Shown here one piece after another: positions 34,240 to 48,104 of a stretch of 64,000 bases of DNA. The stretch is from contig OX393568.1 of assembly GCA_947652115.1 (NCBI GenBank), positions 10,405,457 to 10,469,456 of the forward strand. The letters run 5' to 3'. The translations under genes and the position numbers were made by a program. Under the pieces are notes generated by a model that had not been told where the DNA came from, made no database searches, and saw only the letters and a list, made by a program, of their open reading frames with translations. This DNA comes from Blastomussa wellsi (taxonomy: Eukaryota > Cnidaria > Anthozoa > Scleractinia > Plerogyridae). Position 1 is the first letter of the stretch. Each line of letters begins with the position of its first letter.

Positions 34240-34976
34240 CTATTTCTGCAAGGCATTAAGCAGTTGTTTTCCAAAGTTGTCTGTTGGCTTGGAAATTCTT
34301 TTGTTGTAATATTTCATGAAGGTATTTTCTGAGGACCACCCGGCACTGTCCATGATAGTGGTAATTGAGAGTTTCTGGGCCTTTGCAGCTGAGGTCGATG
34401 CGGCTCTCGTACTGTGGGCAGTAAAGGTGGAAGTATCTATGCCAGCAAGTTTCAATTCAGTCTTCAACCATCTACTAACAGTGTCCTTGGAGACTGGCCT
34501 GTGTGGTCTCTGATAACTAACAAGTAACTTTTGATGATCCTGCCTCATGTCCTTGGTCTCTTCAGATATTCAGAGAGATACCTCACTACACAGATTCGAG
34601 GATCTTCATCGAAGGACAGAAATTCTAACTTAGTACATTCTTTACCAGGTTAAGTAGTTTTTAACAAATCATTTACAATAAACATAACTTTGTCCTTAGA
34701 GACTTTCATGTCCTTAGTAGTTAAAGCATGAATGGTCTGGCAGCGCTGGTCTGACAATATGGCCATCAGCATAACTATTTTTAATGACAACAATTTTAAA
34801 GATAAAGCCTCAGCAGGATGTAAAGTTTTTAAATGTTCCAGAACTGAGTTCACATCCCACACTTCCTTGTATTTTGGTAGGGCTGGTCTAGTCGTAAATG
34901 TTCCCTTTAGAAAGCGAGAAACAAGCGGGTGATTACCAAAAGACTGGTTACCCTGTAATACTATGACACTGGCCAA
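34240..34976 (-). pseudogene. DIRS element 2 tyrosine recombinase
   Basis: Two frames carry FGNHPLVSRFLKGTF and LSLKLLSLKIVMLMAILSDQ (34976-34650), then HRPVSKDTVSRWLKTELK, FTAHSTRAASTSAAKAQ and MDSAGWSSENTFMKYYNK (34548-34240). The catalytic His, Arg and Tyr are all visible in the C-terminal part. A stop and frameshift between 34550 and 34650 separate the halves. Confidence 0.88.
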
Positions 34977-34993
34977 TGCACTTCTGGCAGTGT

Positions 34994-35686
34994 TTAACGC
35001 ACTGTAACTGAGTCCCTTTCAATATAAAAAACATATTGAGACCACTGCACAGTAAAAGCATCCACAGCTAGAGCACCCGGGTCAGGCTTGTAGGACACGT
35101 AAGGTTTAAGTCTATAGTTGAGTCTAGAGGCAAAGAGGTCAATATCTGGTTTCACTGACAGCTTAGAGATACCCTCGTCATACAAATCTGTATGAAGAGT
35201 CCACTCAATTTCTCTGCGGTGTTGACGAGATTCTCTGTCAGCAACTACATTGGTTTTGCCTGGAATATGGGCTACAGTCAGCCATATTCCCCGATTAATC
35301 CACCAAGTCCATATCTCCTTGTTTAGCTCATTAAGCTTCCAGGAGTGACTAGTACCCATGTTATTAAGGATTGTGACTGCTGTCATATTGTCCACCATGA
35401 GTTTTACATGTTGATGCCTGACTTTGTCCTCAAAACATTTTAGTCCTAATTTAATAGCCAACATTTCAAGGTAATTAATGTGATTCTGGGCCTCAACTGA
35501 GCTCCATGACCCCCCTGTAGGGGTTCCTTGAAATTCACAGCCCCATCCAGTTGTAGAGGCATCAGTGTATAAGGTAGCCTGGGGCTCCCCATGATCAATG
35601 ACATAATATGATAAGTGAATATTATTTATCCACCAGTTTATATCTTCAAGAACAGGGGGTGTTAGTTCCAGGGTTCTGTAAACCAC
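34994..35686 (-). CDS. DIRS element 2 RNase H region
   Basis: A 230-residue frame with LYTDASTTGWGCEFQGTP, INYLEMLAIKLGLKCF and VKLMVDNMTAVTILNNMG (Asp, Glu, Asp), then VAHIPGKTNVVADRESR and IDLFASRLNYRLKPYVSYKP. It breaks off after WSQYVFY, where DIRS proteins continue with AFPPFS; the sequence jumps toward the recombinase, so roughly 300 bp are deleted at about 35010. Confidence 0.88.
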   Translation of the reverse strand: MVYRTLELTPPVLEDINWWINNIHLSYYVIDHGEPQATLYTDASTTGWGCEFQGTPTGGSWSSVEAQNHINYLEMLAIKLGLKCFEDKVRHQHVKLMVDNMTAVTILNNMGTSHSWKLNELNKEIWTWWINRGIWLTVAHIPGKTNVVADRESRQHRREIEWTLHTDLYDEGISKLSVKPDIDLFASRLNYRLKPYVSYKPDPGALAVDAFTVQWSQYVFYIERDSVTVR

Positions 35687-35708
35687 TCTTTTTGTGATGT
35701 TGGCATCC

Positions 35709-36872
35709 TCAATAAAGATTAACTATTATTATTATTATTATGGTATCCTCAAAATCCCCACATTGGGATAGGGCATCGGTTTTCGCCATGTCCAGTCTGC
35801 GGTAATACAGGGGACCATACATTACCCCAGGGAAGCTGGAGGTCATAAGTCCCAATAACTGTGCAATCACTCTAATTACTGGTCTCTGAATTTTAATAAT
35901 GTGGAGGCAAGCATTTTTCACTTTGAGTTGTTTTTGTTGAGTGAGGTAAACTGTCATAGTCCTAGAGTCTAGGACAAATCCCAGAAAAGTGATAATTTGG
36001 GTAGGGATAAAGACTGATTTTTCTGGGTGTATAATGAAGCCCAGTGAATCAAATAATTTTATAGTATCTACAACATTGGCTAGGCAATCCTTGTATCCAT
36101 CACCCTGCAGATATGAGTCATCAATATAACCAGAAGAAAGGTGCCCTTTCTTTCTTAGGTAACAGTAAACTGGCTTGAGCAGTTAAGTGAATTTCCGTGG
36201 ACACAATGCTAATCCATTAGGGAAGCACGTAAATTTGTACAGTACTCCCTGCCACTCAAATTTAAGATACTTCTGGTCAGTTTCAGCAATTGGGACTGAG
36301 TAATAAGCATCTTTGATGTCAATTGATGCCATATAGCAGTTCGGTTTCATCATTCGAATTACTGTCCATAGTGTGTCCATTTTAAAGTGTGCATACTCAA
36401 CTGACTTATTAAGTTGTTTCAGGTTAAGGATCATCCGATGTGTGCCATCAGGTTTAGGTCTTAGGAATATAGTAGATATAAACTGCCCTGGCTCATTTCT
36501 AGCAGGTACAATAACTTCCTTCTGAAGTAATTTGTTAATCTCAGACTGAATAACAGTGCTTTCCTCTGCACTGAATTTCTTTTGTGTTGGGACCCTGCCT
36601 TGATAAGGAGTTGAAGTAAATTCAATAAGCTGGCCTTTCACTGTGCTAAGGACCTCAGGGTCTGAGGTTAAGTCTAGCCATCTCGAGTAACATTGACTTA
36701 TGCTGCCAGCTTTAAAGGACTGAATCTGGGACAACAATAGTTGCTTAGTTTTTTCAACATAAAATTCAAAGTTACTAACCTGCAGGGTTTCGATATTTAG
36801 TTGTTGCCCCCCTCCTTCTTCTTGTAGAGGGGGGATTTGAATTTTTTTGCTTTGTCCCCACAGTTTTTCCAT
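35709..36872 (-). pseudogene. DIRS element 2 reverse transcriptase
   Basis: The RT has FISTIFLRPKPDGTHRMILN, MASIDIKDAYYSVPIAE and FTCFPNGLALCPRKFT, then a TAA at 36183-36185, and continues in frame with GYIDDSYLQGDGYKDCL (catalytic IDD) and ITFLGFVLDSRTMTVYL. Both palm Asp motifs are present. An ATT microsatellite (about 35725-35742) interrupts the end before RNase H. Confidence 0.88.
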
Positions 36873-37920
36873 CGGTTTTGGGAATGAAAAGACCGTCTGT
36901 AATATTGGTCTGAGGGTCTGTGTTTCCCACTGTCGCTAGAACCTTTGTAGCCAGCCTTGTGCGATTTATTGACAGTTGCTGAAACTTGGGAAATTTTGTT
37001 GGACGCTTTTATGTTGTTAAGCTGTTGTTGGAGGTCATCTCCAAAGAGCAGCGAAGTAACTGGGACATTTGTAGAGCAGAGCGCTGCATATTCTTTCTTG
37101 AGGCTAGGTTTTATCGCCTCACGTCTTTTCAGTGATAATTCATATTGCGAGTGGCCTAACAACGCCAGAGCATCCGTATGAAAGCTAACCATTTCAGCAA
37201 GGTCAATTTTCTTGGCATCTTTTTCGCGGGCTTTGAGCAAATTGTCAGTACAGTTTGCAATAATAGTGCCCACCTTAGCAAGGATGTTCTGAGTATTTGA
37301 TGCTCTGAGATCCACTCGTCTGGCCGTATGACTCATGTTTGCCCATATTTCAGGGTTCACACGTGGAGCAACTAGGCTACCAAGGTTCCCGGGTCGGGAA
37401 TGTTTCTTTAATTTCTCTGTTAGTTTATCAGAAGTTAATTTTTCCAACCATCTCTTATTGACGAGTTTTGCGAGCTTATCCGATACATCTTGGTCGGTTT
37501 GCTCGTCAGCATTCAGATCATTTGCAATCGTGTCGAGCAGATCATCTTTCGACTCCCGTGTCGGGCTACTCTTCTCTCCTTTTTTAAGCAGCGTGTCGCT
37601 GTCCGATTCAGAAGCGTCATTATTTGAGTCGGTGTCTGAGTCAGACAATTCATCAACTCTTGGCCTTTTCGAGGGTCTCTGGCCATCGGCAAATCGTGCA
37701 AGGGTTTCTTGCACAGAGCTCATAGATCGAGACACTGACAACATGTTGTCATTGATCTTCAACAGTGTCGATTCCAACGTGTCGTTGGCTTTCGCTGAAG
37801 CGACAGGAATTGTCGTTAGTGATGGGTTGTTCATATCATCGTCTCAGAGAAGGGTGTCTTCGTCATCTCTTTCCGATTCTGGCGTGAGTCCAACTTTGTC
37901 CTGGCTCTCGTTCGCCGAGG
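36797..37920 (-). CDS. DIRS element 2 gag-like protein
   Basis: The main frame is 345 residues (37834-36797), from MNNPSLTTIPV through an acidic Ser/Asp stretch (ELSDSDTDSNNDASESDSD) to a basic C-terminus. The same frame continues upstream across one TGA (37844-37846) to MAGKHSSANESQDKVG, which looks like the real start. NPEIWANMSHTARRVDLR marks the conserved middle. It overlaps the RT frame start at 36872. The role, by family, is nucleic-acid binding and particle formation. Confidence 0.8.
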
Positions 37921-38245
37921 AGTGTTTTCCCGCCATTTTCAAGGGTGGTATTGACGCAGTTACCCTGAATTTTCCTGAATTCTGGATCTGGGATGGATCT
38001 GACAGGTCCAAGTTCAGTAGTAGTCTATAGCAGCTAACAGCTCCGGTATTGGTAGTTCGTTTTATCGCAAGGTTTAAGGGAAAAAGTTTTGCTAAAAGCA
38101 GTGAAAGTGGTCGACGGTCCAAACGCTTTGAAGGTTAACAAGCAACTGAACGCAAAGGTGCGCACGCATATCTCACGTGATTTCCTTGTGACATAGACCG
38201 GTGACGAAATAGAATTATAATTACTAGTAGTTACTGTGAGTAAGT

Positions 38246-38540
38246 GTGGGAGGTGCAGTGGTTAGTGTGCTGGAATCCAGATCAAGATGGTCTGGATTCG
38301 AGCTCTGGCCAGGACACTGCATCATGTTCTTGGGCAAGACACTTAACTCTCGCAGTCCCTCTCTTCACCCAGATGTATAAATGGGAATTGCAAATTTATT
38401 GCTGGGGGGGAACCCTGCGATGGACTAGCATCCCTTCCAGGGGGGAGTAGAAATACTCTTGGTCACTTCATGTTAAGGAAACCAGGATAAGCTCTGGCCT
38501 GATGGGCCACTGGGCCCAGATGCAGACTTTTACTGTAAGT
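38246..38540 (+). repeat. tRNA-derived SINE
   Basis: The head has an A-box-like GCAGTGGTTAGTGTG and a B-box-like GGATTCGAGCTC; the body includes TTCTTGGGCAAGACACTTAA, CCTGCGATGGACTAGCATCC and AAGGAAACCAGGATAAGCTC. This body is familiar from SINEs of corals and other marine invertebrates. Flanking duplications were not resolved. Confidence 0.75.
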
Positions 38541-39359
38541 GAAGTGCTGCCAAGAGGTGGATACGTAAAAAAGGAAATGATTTGTCCTCCCCTTTTTCAG
38601 GGGGTGTTTTCTTGTCCCTTTATCAATTGTATTTGGGGCAGCTTTAAAAATTATCACTTGTAGTAGTTGAGGAATGTAGTGTAGAAGATTGTGAACATCA
38701 TTTAGCCGTTTTTAATTTTGATCACATTGGGGTCGCATTCATATGCTTCACTAAATAGAATTGAAAACACTTGGTAATATGGATGTCACTAACTAATTTA
38801 TTTAACAGTGCTTGAAATTAAATTTATCCACAACAAGTGAAGCAGAATAACTGACCCAATTCGGACTGAATAAATAAACGCTGTTGGCTCCCTAATTCCC
38901 TCCTATCAGTAACGCACAACACAAATGAAAGAGATTGCATTGTTGGCTGAGAGAGAAGTTTATTCAAAAAAGCAAGCAATATAAACCGTAAAAAGGTACA
39001 AAAGTGGTGAATAAACCTCTCTGGCCCGCGAGGGTTGAGCGGGCAAAAACAAGAACTGAACTAATCAAAGGTAAAATGATAATAAATACTAAGTCGGTGG
39101 TTACTCGATACCGCCAAGTGAGTATTGACAGACATGAAATGTAACCGCGATGGCTTGAGGGGTCACTTAAGCATTTTGAGAGGATCTCAAAATAGGCCAA
39201 ACAAATTAATAATAAGCAGGTGTAAGCAAAGCTATTACAGAACGATCGGATTACAAGCCTTGTATGCAAATTTCTCAAGTCGCAAGAAAAATCGCTTTCA
39301 AAGCAGCATGTCAGCATGTCACATTTCTGTGAAGCTGCATTTAATATGGTTAGGAAAGT
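38541..39359. other. No gene recognised
   Basis: Intron sequence between the SINE and the BEL/Pao relic; the part at 38940-39120 could be a flanking long terminal repeat of that relic, but I cannot pair it with a second copy. Confidence 0.4.
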
Positions 39360-39404
39360 GCCAGTGATGGAGCATCTAAGGAAAGGCCTACCAATGACAT
39401 TTAC

Positions 39405-39720
39405 AGGTCCAGGAGTCAATTTAACTGACTTAGTAGAAGCAAAAGTGGAGATCATAAAGCATGCACAAAGAAACCTGTTCCATCAGAAATAAGAAGTCTC
39501 CAAGACTTCCAAGCGAAAGCCATGTATGGTAGTCATGAATCAGACAAAGAATAGAAAGCTCTGTTAAAGAAGACAAGTTCTCTCTGCCCATTAGATCCAC
39601 TCTGGGACAGTGATGGTGTCGCAAGAGTTGGTGGAAGAATACAGAAGGCTTAAACTCGTCAGTCAGTCTGAAGAACCATCATAACCCTACTACAGTCAAG
39701 CCACATCATCAGCAATTTCA
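39405..39720 (+). pseudogene. BEL/Pao pol fragment (before integrase)
   Basis: Frames give KVEIIKHAQRNLFHQ, SLQDFQAKAMYGSHESDKE and LDPLWDSDGVARVGGRIQKA. These correspond to the BEL/Pao stretch ending in LDP, (G)LLRVGGRL just before the integrase zinc finger. Frameshifts and stops occur at about 39490, 39552 and 39655. No other domain remains. Confidence 0.7.
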
Positions 39721-40739
39721 GGTAAAAAAAGCTTTCTTGGAATCAAGTGAGACCTACAATTTATAATAGCGGAGCTCTCGCGGAGCACCATCAAGTACAG
39801 AAAATTTGGTTGTCGCGTGACCATATGAGCGAGCGAGCGTCCGTCGGTCCGTACGGGAGGGAGGGGAGGGAAAATCACATATCACATAGTGCGATGCAAG
39901 TGTATGCAGCCCACGTCCCCCAGACCGACCCCCACGTTCTATTTCAAGAGTGGCTGAGCGACGCGTTTTCGGTTTTGAAGAAGTGGTTTCAAAAAAAAAA
40001 AGATAACAGGTTAAAAAAAAGATAACAGAGTGAATTTAACGTGTAGAAAGCAGTGTTTTATAGTGAAGAAGGCAACGAATGGCTAGCGGGCCAGGTAAAA
40101 GGAGACAAAATAGTGAGCAACGCCATGCACGAAGCAGAGCGAGTCAGGCAAGAGAAAACCAGTAAAAGAGAAATGAGGAACAACACGATAGGCCCAAAAC
40201 AAAGATGCAGAGTCAAAGATTGTACAAAGGACGGCTGGCAGCAAAACAATATGTTAACTGAGGGTAAGTCAGTACCATTTTTCTTGAGCTCGTTTAATTA
40301 ACATTCCGTTGTGCCCTTGTTGGTCATGAAGCTTGTTGAAGATTTAGCTGTCAACCCATCAAAACATTCATAGCCTAGCTAGAAAATAATTGTTTGCAGC
40401 CGTTGCGCATGAAACCCCTTCAGCGATCCTCAAATACAAATACAGAAAAATAAACCGCTTCGGCAAACAGATGAAAAACATTAAGAAACTAAAATTTTTC
40501 TTGGCAGCGCTGGATGTTTACATGAAACACGTGGTTTAGTGATCAACTCGCTGGAGAGGAACAACAATGAGAAAACCTTTGGAACCAGTGTGTGGAAATA
40601 TTAAATGAAAAAAGTTTTTGAAATAGCGGGAGATGGACCAACTTGGAATCAACACCCATTAAAATGAACCTACTTTTCAGTCCGGGCGAAAAAGTTTCGT
40701 GCGAACGAACTAAGGTGAAAACTACTACTACTACTACTT
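39721..40739. other. No firm gene; short repeat at 39768-39880
   Basis: GCGGAGCTCTCGCGGAGCAC at 39769 starts a block that looks like other GCGGAGCTC repeats in this window. The open stretch at 40053-40300 has no recognisable similarity. A CTA microsatellite is at about 40718-40738. Confidence 0.4.
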
Positions 40740-40744
40740 CAGAC

Positions 40745-41000
40745 GAGGGTATTAACCAACACCAACTCGGGAATCACGGATGGTTGCTCTCCACAAGTCA
40801 CTATTGTTCATAAGGGCACAGATCTCGCCAGTGTTACTGAGTCCAGTATCTCTTCTAAGGGTGGCTATGTAAGTGGTTGCAGGTCTTCCCCTACTGCGAG
40901 TACCGTGTTTTGGTTCCTAGTGTGAGATTTGATGCATCCAGCTCAGGGTGACGGACACAGTGACCAGCAAGGCCCATTCTTCTGGCTCTGAAAACTAATA
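40745..41000 (-). pseudogene. RTE-like LINE C-terminal fragment
   Basis: The minus strand reads RARRMGLAGHCVRHPELDAS, then in a shifted frame RSRGRPATTYIATLRRDTGL, CALMNNSDLWRATI. This matches the pattern LAGHCVRHPE, RGRP, TTY, LRRDTGL, LM, W typical of the end of RTE-like LINE proteins. Only this tail remains. Confidence 0.65.
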
Positions 41001-43753
<2,753 letters not shown>

Positions 43754-44171
43754 CTAAATATTAAAAGAAATTATTATAAATCTTTTATTATTTAAGATTT
43801 GAAAAATGTGACCTTTCACATGAAAAATAACGTACACTAACAGCTTTCCATTTCAAGGGTGAAACAGAAAGCTTTAAACAGGTTACAAACAGATGCAACA
43901 ACTGTTTGGTTCATTAGTATTCTAAATTGGTATGCTACATGTTTGAACAGCTCATGAATTATCCCAAACGACTAGACCACTTAAACATTTGAATGGCTTA
44001 TAGAAACTTTCAAAAGGAATAAACAGTTAATGAAAATTACATTTGAACAGGACACAAGCGTCTGAACGATGAGCTTAGAACTGCTCATGTTAAATTATAT
44101 AAGTTTGAATATCCAAGATACGAATGGCTGAGTGACGACATAATAATTGTTCGCGATAACTAAGCAAGAGG

Positions 44172-45138
44172 GTGTCAATGGGGTTAAAAAGCGACCCTAG
44201 AAGAATTGCTACCATCATTAAGGAACATTTTTCTTCAGTAGGCCCAAATTTGGCAAATAAGCTACCTCCCGCTCAGCATAGTTATCTGGATTTCTTGAAT
44301 GTATCTAATGCCCCTATCACCTCACTTGCTTTTGATTTAGTCATCCCCGACGAGGTAAAGCAAGAAATCTCTCGCATACCTAATGGCAAGTCCCATGGTT
44401 TATATTCTTGCCCCACTAAAATTCTGAAGTCTTCGGCGAATGTTATAAGCAGTATTCTTGCACAAATAATAAGTCTATCCATATCAACAGGAGTCTATCC
44501 TAAGAAGTTAAAAATGGCCAAGATCATTCCTATCTTCAAAGCAGATGATAATACTGACACTAACAACTACAGGCCAATTTCTCTGTTATCGAATTTTAAT
44601 CAAATTTTTGAGAAATTGATATTTAATAGAATGGAATCTTTCATTGAGAAACATAATCTGTTTTCCCCTTCTCAGTATGGTTTTCACAAATCACATTCAA
44701 CTCAGCATGCAATTTTGGATATCGTAAACACCATTCAGACTAACATCGATACGCGTTTATTTTCTTGTGGTGTTTTTATTGACCTGAAAAAAGCTTTCGA
44801 TACTGTTGATCACAAAATTCTTTTGGATAAGTTATATCATTATGGCTGTCGTGGTATTACAAATAAATGGTTTTTATCTTATTTAGAAGGTCGAACACAG
44901 ACAACTCAAATTGGTTCTTTTATTTCTCCGGAAAAGAATATCACTTTTGGTGTTCCACAAGGTTCTGCCTTGGGTCCACTGCTTTTTCTTATCTATATTA
45001 ACGATATCCAAGAATGTTCTGAAAAGCTTCAATTTTTTTTATTTGCTGATTACACAAATATTCTACATGCGGATAACAATCTCAACTCACTAGAGGACAT
45101 TGTAAACCTAGAGCTTTGCAAATTGTGTGACTGGTTCA
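44172..45138 (+). pseudogene. Non-LTR reverse transcriptase fragment (CR1/Jockey type)
   Basis: This open frame has KMAKIIPIFKADDNTDTNNY, RPISLLSNFNQIFEKLI, SQYGFHKSHSTQHAILDI, GVFIDLKKAFDTVDH (motif A Asp intact), ITFGVPQGSALGPLLFLIYI and FLFADYTNIL. The last should be FADDTN; the second Asp is replaced by Tyr, which should abolish activity. The start is truncated (no endonuclease), and similarity stops at LCDWFTA at about 45138, where the minus-strand block begins. Confidence 0.87.
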
Positions 45139-45149
45139 CGGCTGCAACC

Positions 45150-45750
45150 GCGGCAAAAATTGGGACCATGGGGAGCTCTTCGCTGTAGCCTATGGAGGAG
45201 GTCTTTGTTTCTGTCTTCCTGGTGGGACTATTGTTGTTCCCAAGTTCTAGGACAATACAACAAGGCGATCTTTCTTTTTTTGTGGTGTTGTCCTCTCGTC
45301 TCCGATGCTGCAGAACAATTGGTTTCTTTTTTTGCGGAGCTCTTCGACACCACCTTGCGCATCGACCTCTTGTTGCAGAAAATAGCCCCATACTGGGGTT
45401 TCCACGTCTGTTGCCGGTTCGCGGTCCTCCCCAAGAGGAAGCAGAAATAGAATTGTGCGTGGGTTGTTTCGGAATGTTGTATTGGCAAAGCCATGGCAAA
45501 TGTATTCTCCTGGTGGGATGTCTAGAGCTTTTTTTGTTTCTTTCTGCTTTGGCGGGGGCCTTTCACGGGGGTAGGTCGACGTGGTTCGAGGCACCTCCCA
45601 GAGTCTTTTCGCTGTTTCCTCTTCGAGGAGCTGCAGCGAAGCTGTCCTTTTTGGGTCTGGGCAGGAAAGAACCATCGATTGGGTTGCATACAATAGTCTT
45701 GCCGTCGTTCGTCTCGAAAGACCTAGAGGGTTGTATAAGAAGTGCCACAC
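45150..45750 (-). pseudogene. Unknown protein, C-terminal part of the block
   Basis: Segments include IVCNPIDGSFLPRPKKDSF (about 45700), IPPGEYICHGFANTTFRNNP and TDVETPVWGYFLQQEVDAQG (about 45520-45370) and RRAPHGPNFCRGC (about 45170). They lie in shifting frames with stops between them. I cannot name the family. Confidence 0.4.
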
Positions 45751-45751
45751 C

Positions 45752-46890
45752 TCACAGAATATCTTCCCCTTTCGAGACATGCCAGAACGTTTCCCTGCCG
45801 TAGGAGTCCTCGGCAGACTCGAAGAATTTCTCGCAGGCATCGAGTATTCTAGCTAGTTTTTGGGTTGCCCACACTGCAACCGCATCTTCTGCATTGGGTT
45901 CTGCATTGGCTGCTGCAGGACTTGCTTGTTGTGGTGGCTTTCCCTCTCGCAAAACAACTCTAGGCTTGGTCTGCTTGTTTTTTTTGCCGTCTGTAGCCAA
46001 GTACATTCCAAATTCTATTGGCAGGTAGGTTTGCAATTTTCTCTGTTTTGGGCTTCCCAAGCTTTTCTTCTACTTGTCTATATATTTTTCCGGACAGCTG
46101 TCTGTATCGTGTTCTGGCTTCGACAAGGTGAGCTATTCTTTCCAACTGTTTGTTGTTGTGGTCTTGGACTTCTTGTTGTCTTTTCTTTTCTTCCTCGACT
46201 CTGGCCAGAACTGTTCTTTTGGCCCTATTCCGGGTGGATAGATTGTAGACTTCTTGTTCTCGAGCGATTTTGGGAACTTCTTGGAGGTCGAAATCCAATT
46301 TGTTCCTCCCGAATGCGTGGCATTTCTTTGTCCTCCAGACCCACGATGCTGTTCTTCCTGGTGGCAGCATTGTCAAGAGGTCTGTCCCATTCGGGTGGAG
46401 CTGTGTCGCTTTTTTGCTTGCGGCCAATATTGTGTTCGAATTGGCTGCTTTCGTGTGGCAACGTAGTAGGGCAATCTCCACACCTTCTTCGTTGGCACCC
46501 ACGATGTCGAGCCGGAATATCGGGCAAGCTCGAAACCCAAAGTCTGCTGCCGCCCATTCCACAGTTTTGTTCCATGCTTCGTTGTCTGCCATGCCTGCGT
46601 GTTTGTGTGTTGGCGCACCAGCCGACCCAAATAGTGCATTCTGGTCTGTCGGCCACGACCAGGCATCGATCGAGGTTGGCTGCAAGATTCTCCCACTGCT
46701 TTGTTGGGGGTTGGACCACGAAGAGACCCTCGGTTTCCGCTGGCTTCAAAACAAGGCGAAAAACCTCCTGCAAGACGTTTCCGACTGGTATATTTTCTAT
46801 GTCAAATGCGTACAGGGTTGTTTCGAGTCTTGTACACCCCCTTGCCTGCACATCTGGGTGCAAGAATGTCCGGCGAAGATGTTTGTTGGG
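45752..46890 (-). pseudogene. Unknown protein B continuation, three frames
   Basis: Natural-looking segments appear one after another in different frames. At about 46830-46610 are FDIENIPVGNVLQEVFRLVL, QWENLAANLDRCLVVADRP and CTIWVGWCANTQ. At about 46600-45960 are NKTVEWAAADFGFRACPIFR, LLTMLPPGRTASWVWRTKKC, LDFDLQEVPKIAREQEVYNL, a charged helix VLARVEEEKKRQQEVQDHN and KIANLPANRIWNVLGY. At about 45990-45752 are KPRVVLREGKPPQQ, VWATQKLARILDACEKFF and GRETFWHVSKGEDIL. The frame changes imply at least two indels. Confidence 0.5.
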
Positions 46891-47428
46891 ACAGCCGGCG
46901 TACTCTGCAAGATGGCCTCCAACCTGGCTGCGGGCTCTTCCCCGGGATAGATTTTTTCCATGCTTCCCGGGCCTTACAGTATGTATCGCTCTCGATCCTT
47001 GCGATTGTGGCCCGAATTGTGCTGCCTTCGACATCGTTTTTTGCCGCAATGGTGTGCACAATGTTTGTTTCGATATGGCCGTGGTTGGTGCCGTCTGGTG
47101 CTGTCCCAAAGGCCTCGAGAGCTGCAATTGTGATTCGGGACACGATATGTTTGGCACTCCCGTTCTCGTCTGTTGTGCAGGATATTCTATGGCCTTTCGA
47201 TACGAACTGTGTGTGGTGCATGTAGCTGAAGGTATAGATATCGTCGACGAATGGAGGAAGACCTTCGAGAGGTTGGAGATTTGTCTGGCCAAGGTTGCCA
47301 GCGAGATAGTCTACCTTGGAAATGTCGCGGAGAAGATTGTTGTCGTAGGCGTTTTTGAGCAGCAGATGGTGGGCGACGGCCTTTTTCGAACGGATTCCCA
47401 TGTTGCGAAACGTTGCTTCTAGTGCCAT
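46802..47428 (-). CDS. Unknown protein B of the minus-strand block
   Basis: A 208-residue ORF with an ATG start. The first 175 residues read as ordinary globular protein: MALEATFRNMGIRSKKAV, SKVDYLAGNLGQTNLQPLEG, FVDDIYTFSYMHHTQFVSKG, CKAREAWKKSIPGKSPQPGW. After PGW the composition changes to Arg/Ser/Pro-rich, suggesting a frameshift at about 46905; the likely continuation is in the frame that holds TTLYAFDIENIPVGNVLQEV at about 46800. No family is recognised. Confidence 0.5.
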   Translation of the reverse strand: MALEATFRNMGIRSKKAVAHHLLLKNAYDNNLLRDISKVDYLAGNLGQTNLQPLEGLPPFVDDIYTFSYMHHTQFVSKGHRISCTTDENGSAKHIVSRITIAALEAFGTAPDGTNHGHIETNIVHTIAAKNDVEGSTIRATIARIESDTYCKAREAWKKSIPGKSPQPGWRPSCRVRRLSQQTSSPDILAPRCAGKGVYKTRNNPVRI

Positions 47429-47452
47429 TGTCTTCGCTAGAGGCTGTGCGGG

Positions 47453-47836
47453 CTACTGTGGTAGCTTTGTATATTTTTCGACGTATTTCTTTAATTGGTG
47501 GGCAAAAGCTACTTCCATTCGAGCCGCAGCGGAAACGAAAAAAAAGAGTGCCGTTGTTGCCGGTTGTTGCTGTCGTTGTTGTTGCTGGAGGCAGTGTGTG
47601 CCAAACGAAAAAAAATGCAATGTCCTCTCCAAAATGGTAGCTGAAAGGGCGGCAGACCTGGGGAAAATGGCGCCTTCGTAACTGTTTGGATTTCCTTCGG
47701 ATACAATCATCCACCATACTCGTAGCCATTCCTGGTAATTTGTTTGTGATATTACAAACTCGTCTTTTATTGGATCTATTTCTTGGTGAAAATCTTGTTC
47801 CAGAAATTCTTCCAGAAATTCGTTTGGTACAGCCAT
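47453..47836 (-). CDS. Unknown protein A of the minus-strand block
   Basis: A 127-residue ORF with an ATG start. It opens with MAVPNEFLEEFLEQDFHQEI, strongly acidic, has a Trp-rich segment YQEWLRVWWMIV, a Gln-rich run (LQQQQRQQQP) and ends ARMEVAFAHQLKKYVEKYTK. No family is recognised. It is the first ORF downstream of the 87-bp repeats and is followed after 24 bp by the ATG of the next ORF, so the two may have been expressed together or be parts of one broken gene. Confidence 0.5.
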   Translation of the reverse strand: MAVPNEFLEEFLEQDFHQEIDPIKDEFVISQTNYQEWLRVWWMIVSEGNPNSYEGAIFPRSAALSATILERTLHFFSFGTHCLQQQQRQQQPATTALFFFVSAAARMEVAFAHQLKKYVEKYTKLPQ

Positions 47837-48104
47837 GTTTTCGTATATACTTGTGCTGATATTTCTTCAAATGGAATATAATTCTGCGACACAATATTAG
47901 AAGTGCATGCATTTCTTCAACAGGGAATATTATTTGTGCACATCCGCCGCTTGGCTGGGTGTCTCGCTCTTTTGTTTACTCATGTTTCAAGCAAGCTTCG
48001 TATGCAAATTTGGTAGCTGAAATTTGTTTGCTTTTTTCGCTCTCGTAAATTATTTGCTTAACACAAATTCCATGGTTGTTCTGCGAAAGATTTGCATGCA
48101 GAGG

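Larger units (their letters stand above)
33694..38216 (-). mobile_element. DIRS-like retrotransposon, element 2
   Basis: It has the same architecture as element 1: gag, RT, RNase H and tyrosine recombinase read right to left. Terminal parts are A1 (33698-33780), inverted A2 (33908-33990), B' (33991-34036) and the right end B (38171-38216). A2 with B' is complementary to the right and left termini joined end to end. Both ends stop at AATT. It lies in the host intron between exons 43643 and 33642, in sense orientation. Confidence 0.93.

Noticed and set aside
37335..38030. 231-residue Ser/Phe-rich plus-strand frame
   Set aside because: Antisense to the acidic DIRS gag; the composition is explained by that.
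45860..47422. 520-residue plus-strand open frame
   Set aside because: It is very rich in Cys, Phe, Leu and Trp and lies opposite minus-strand frames that read as normal protein; it looks like an antisense shadow.
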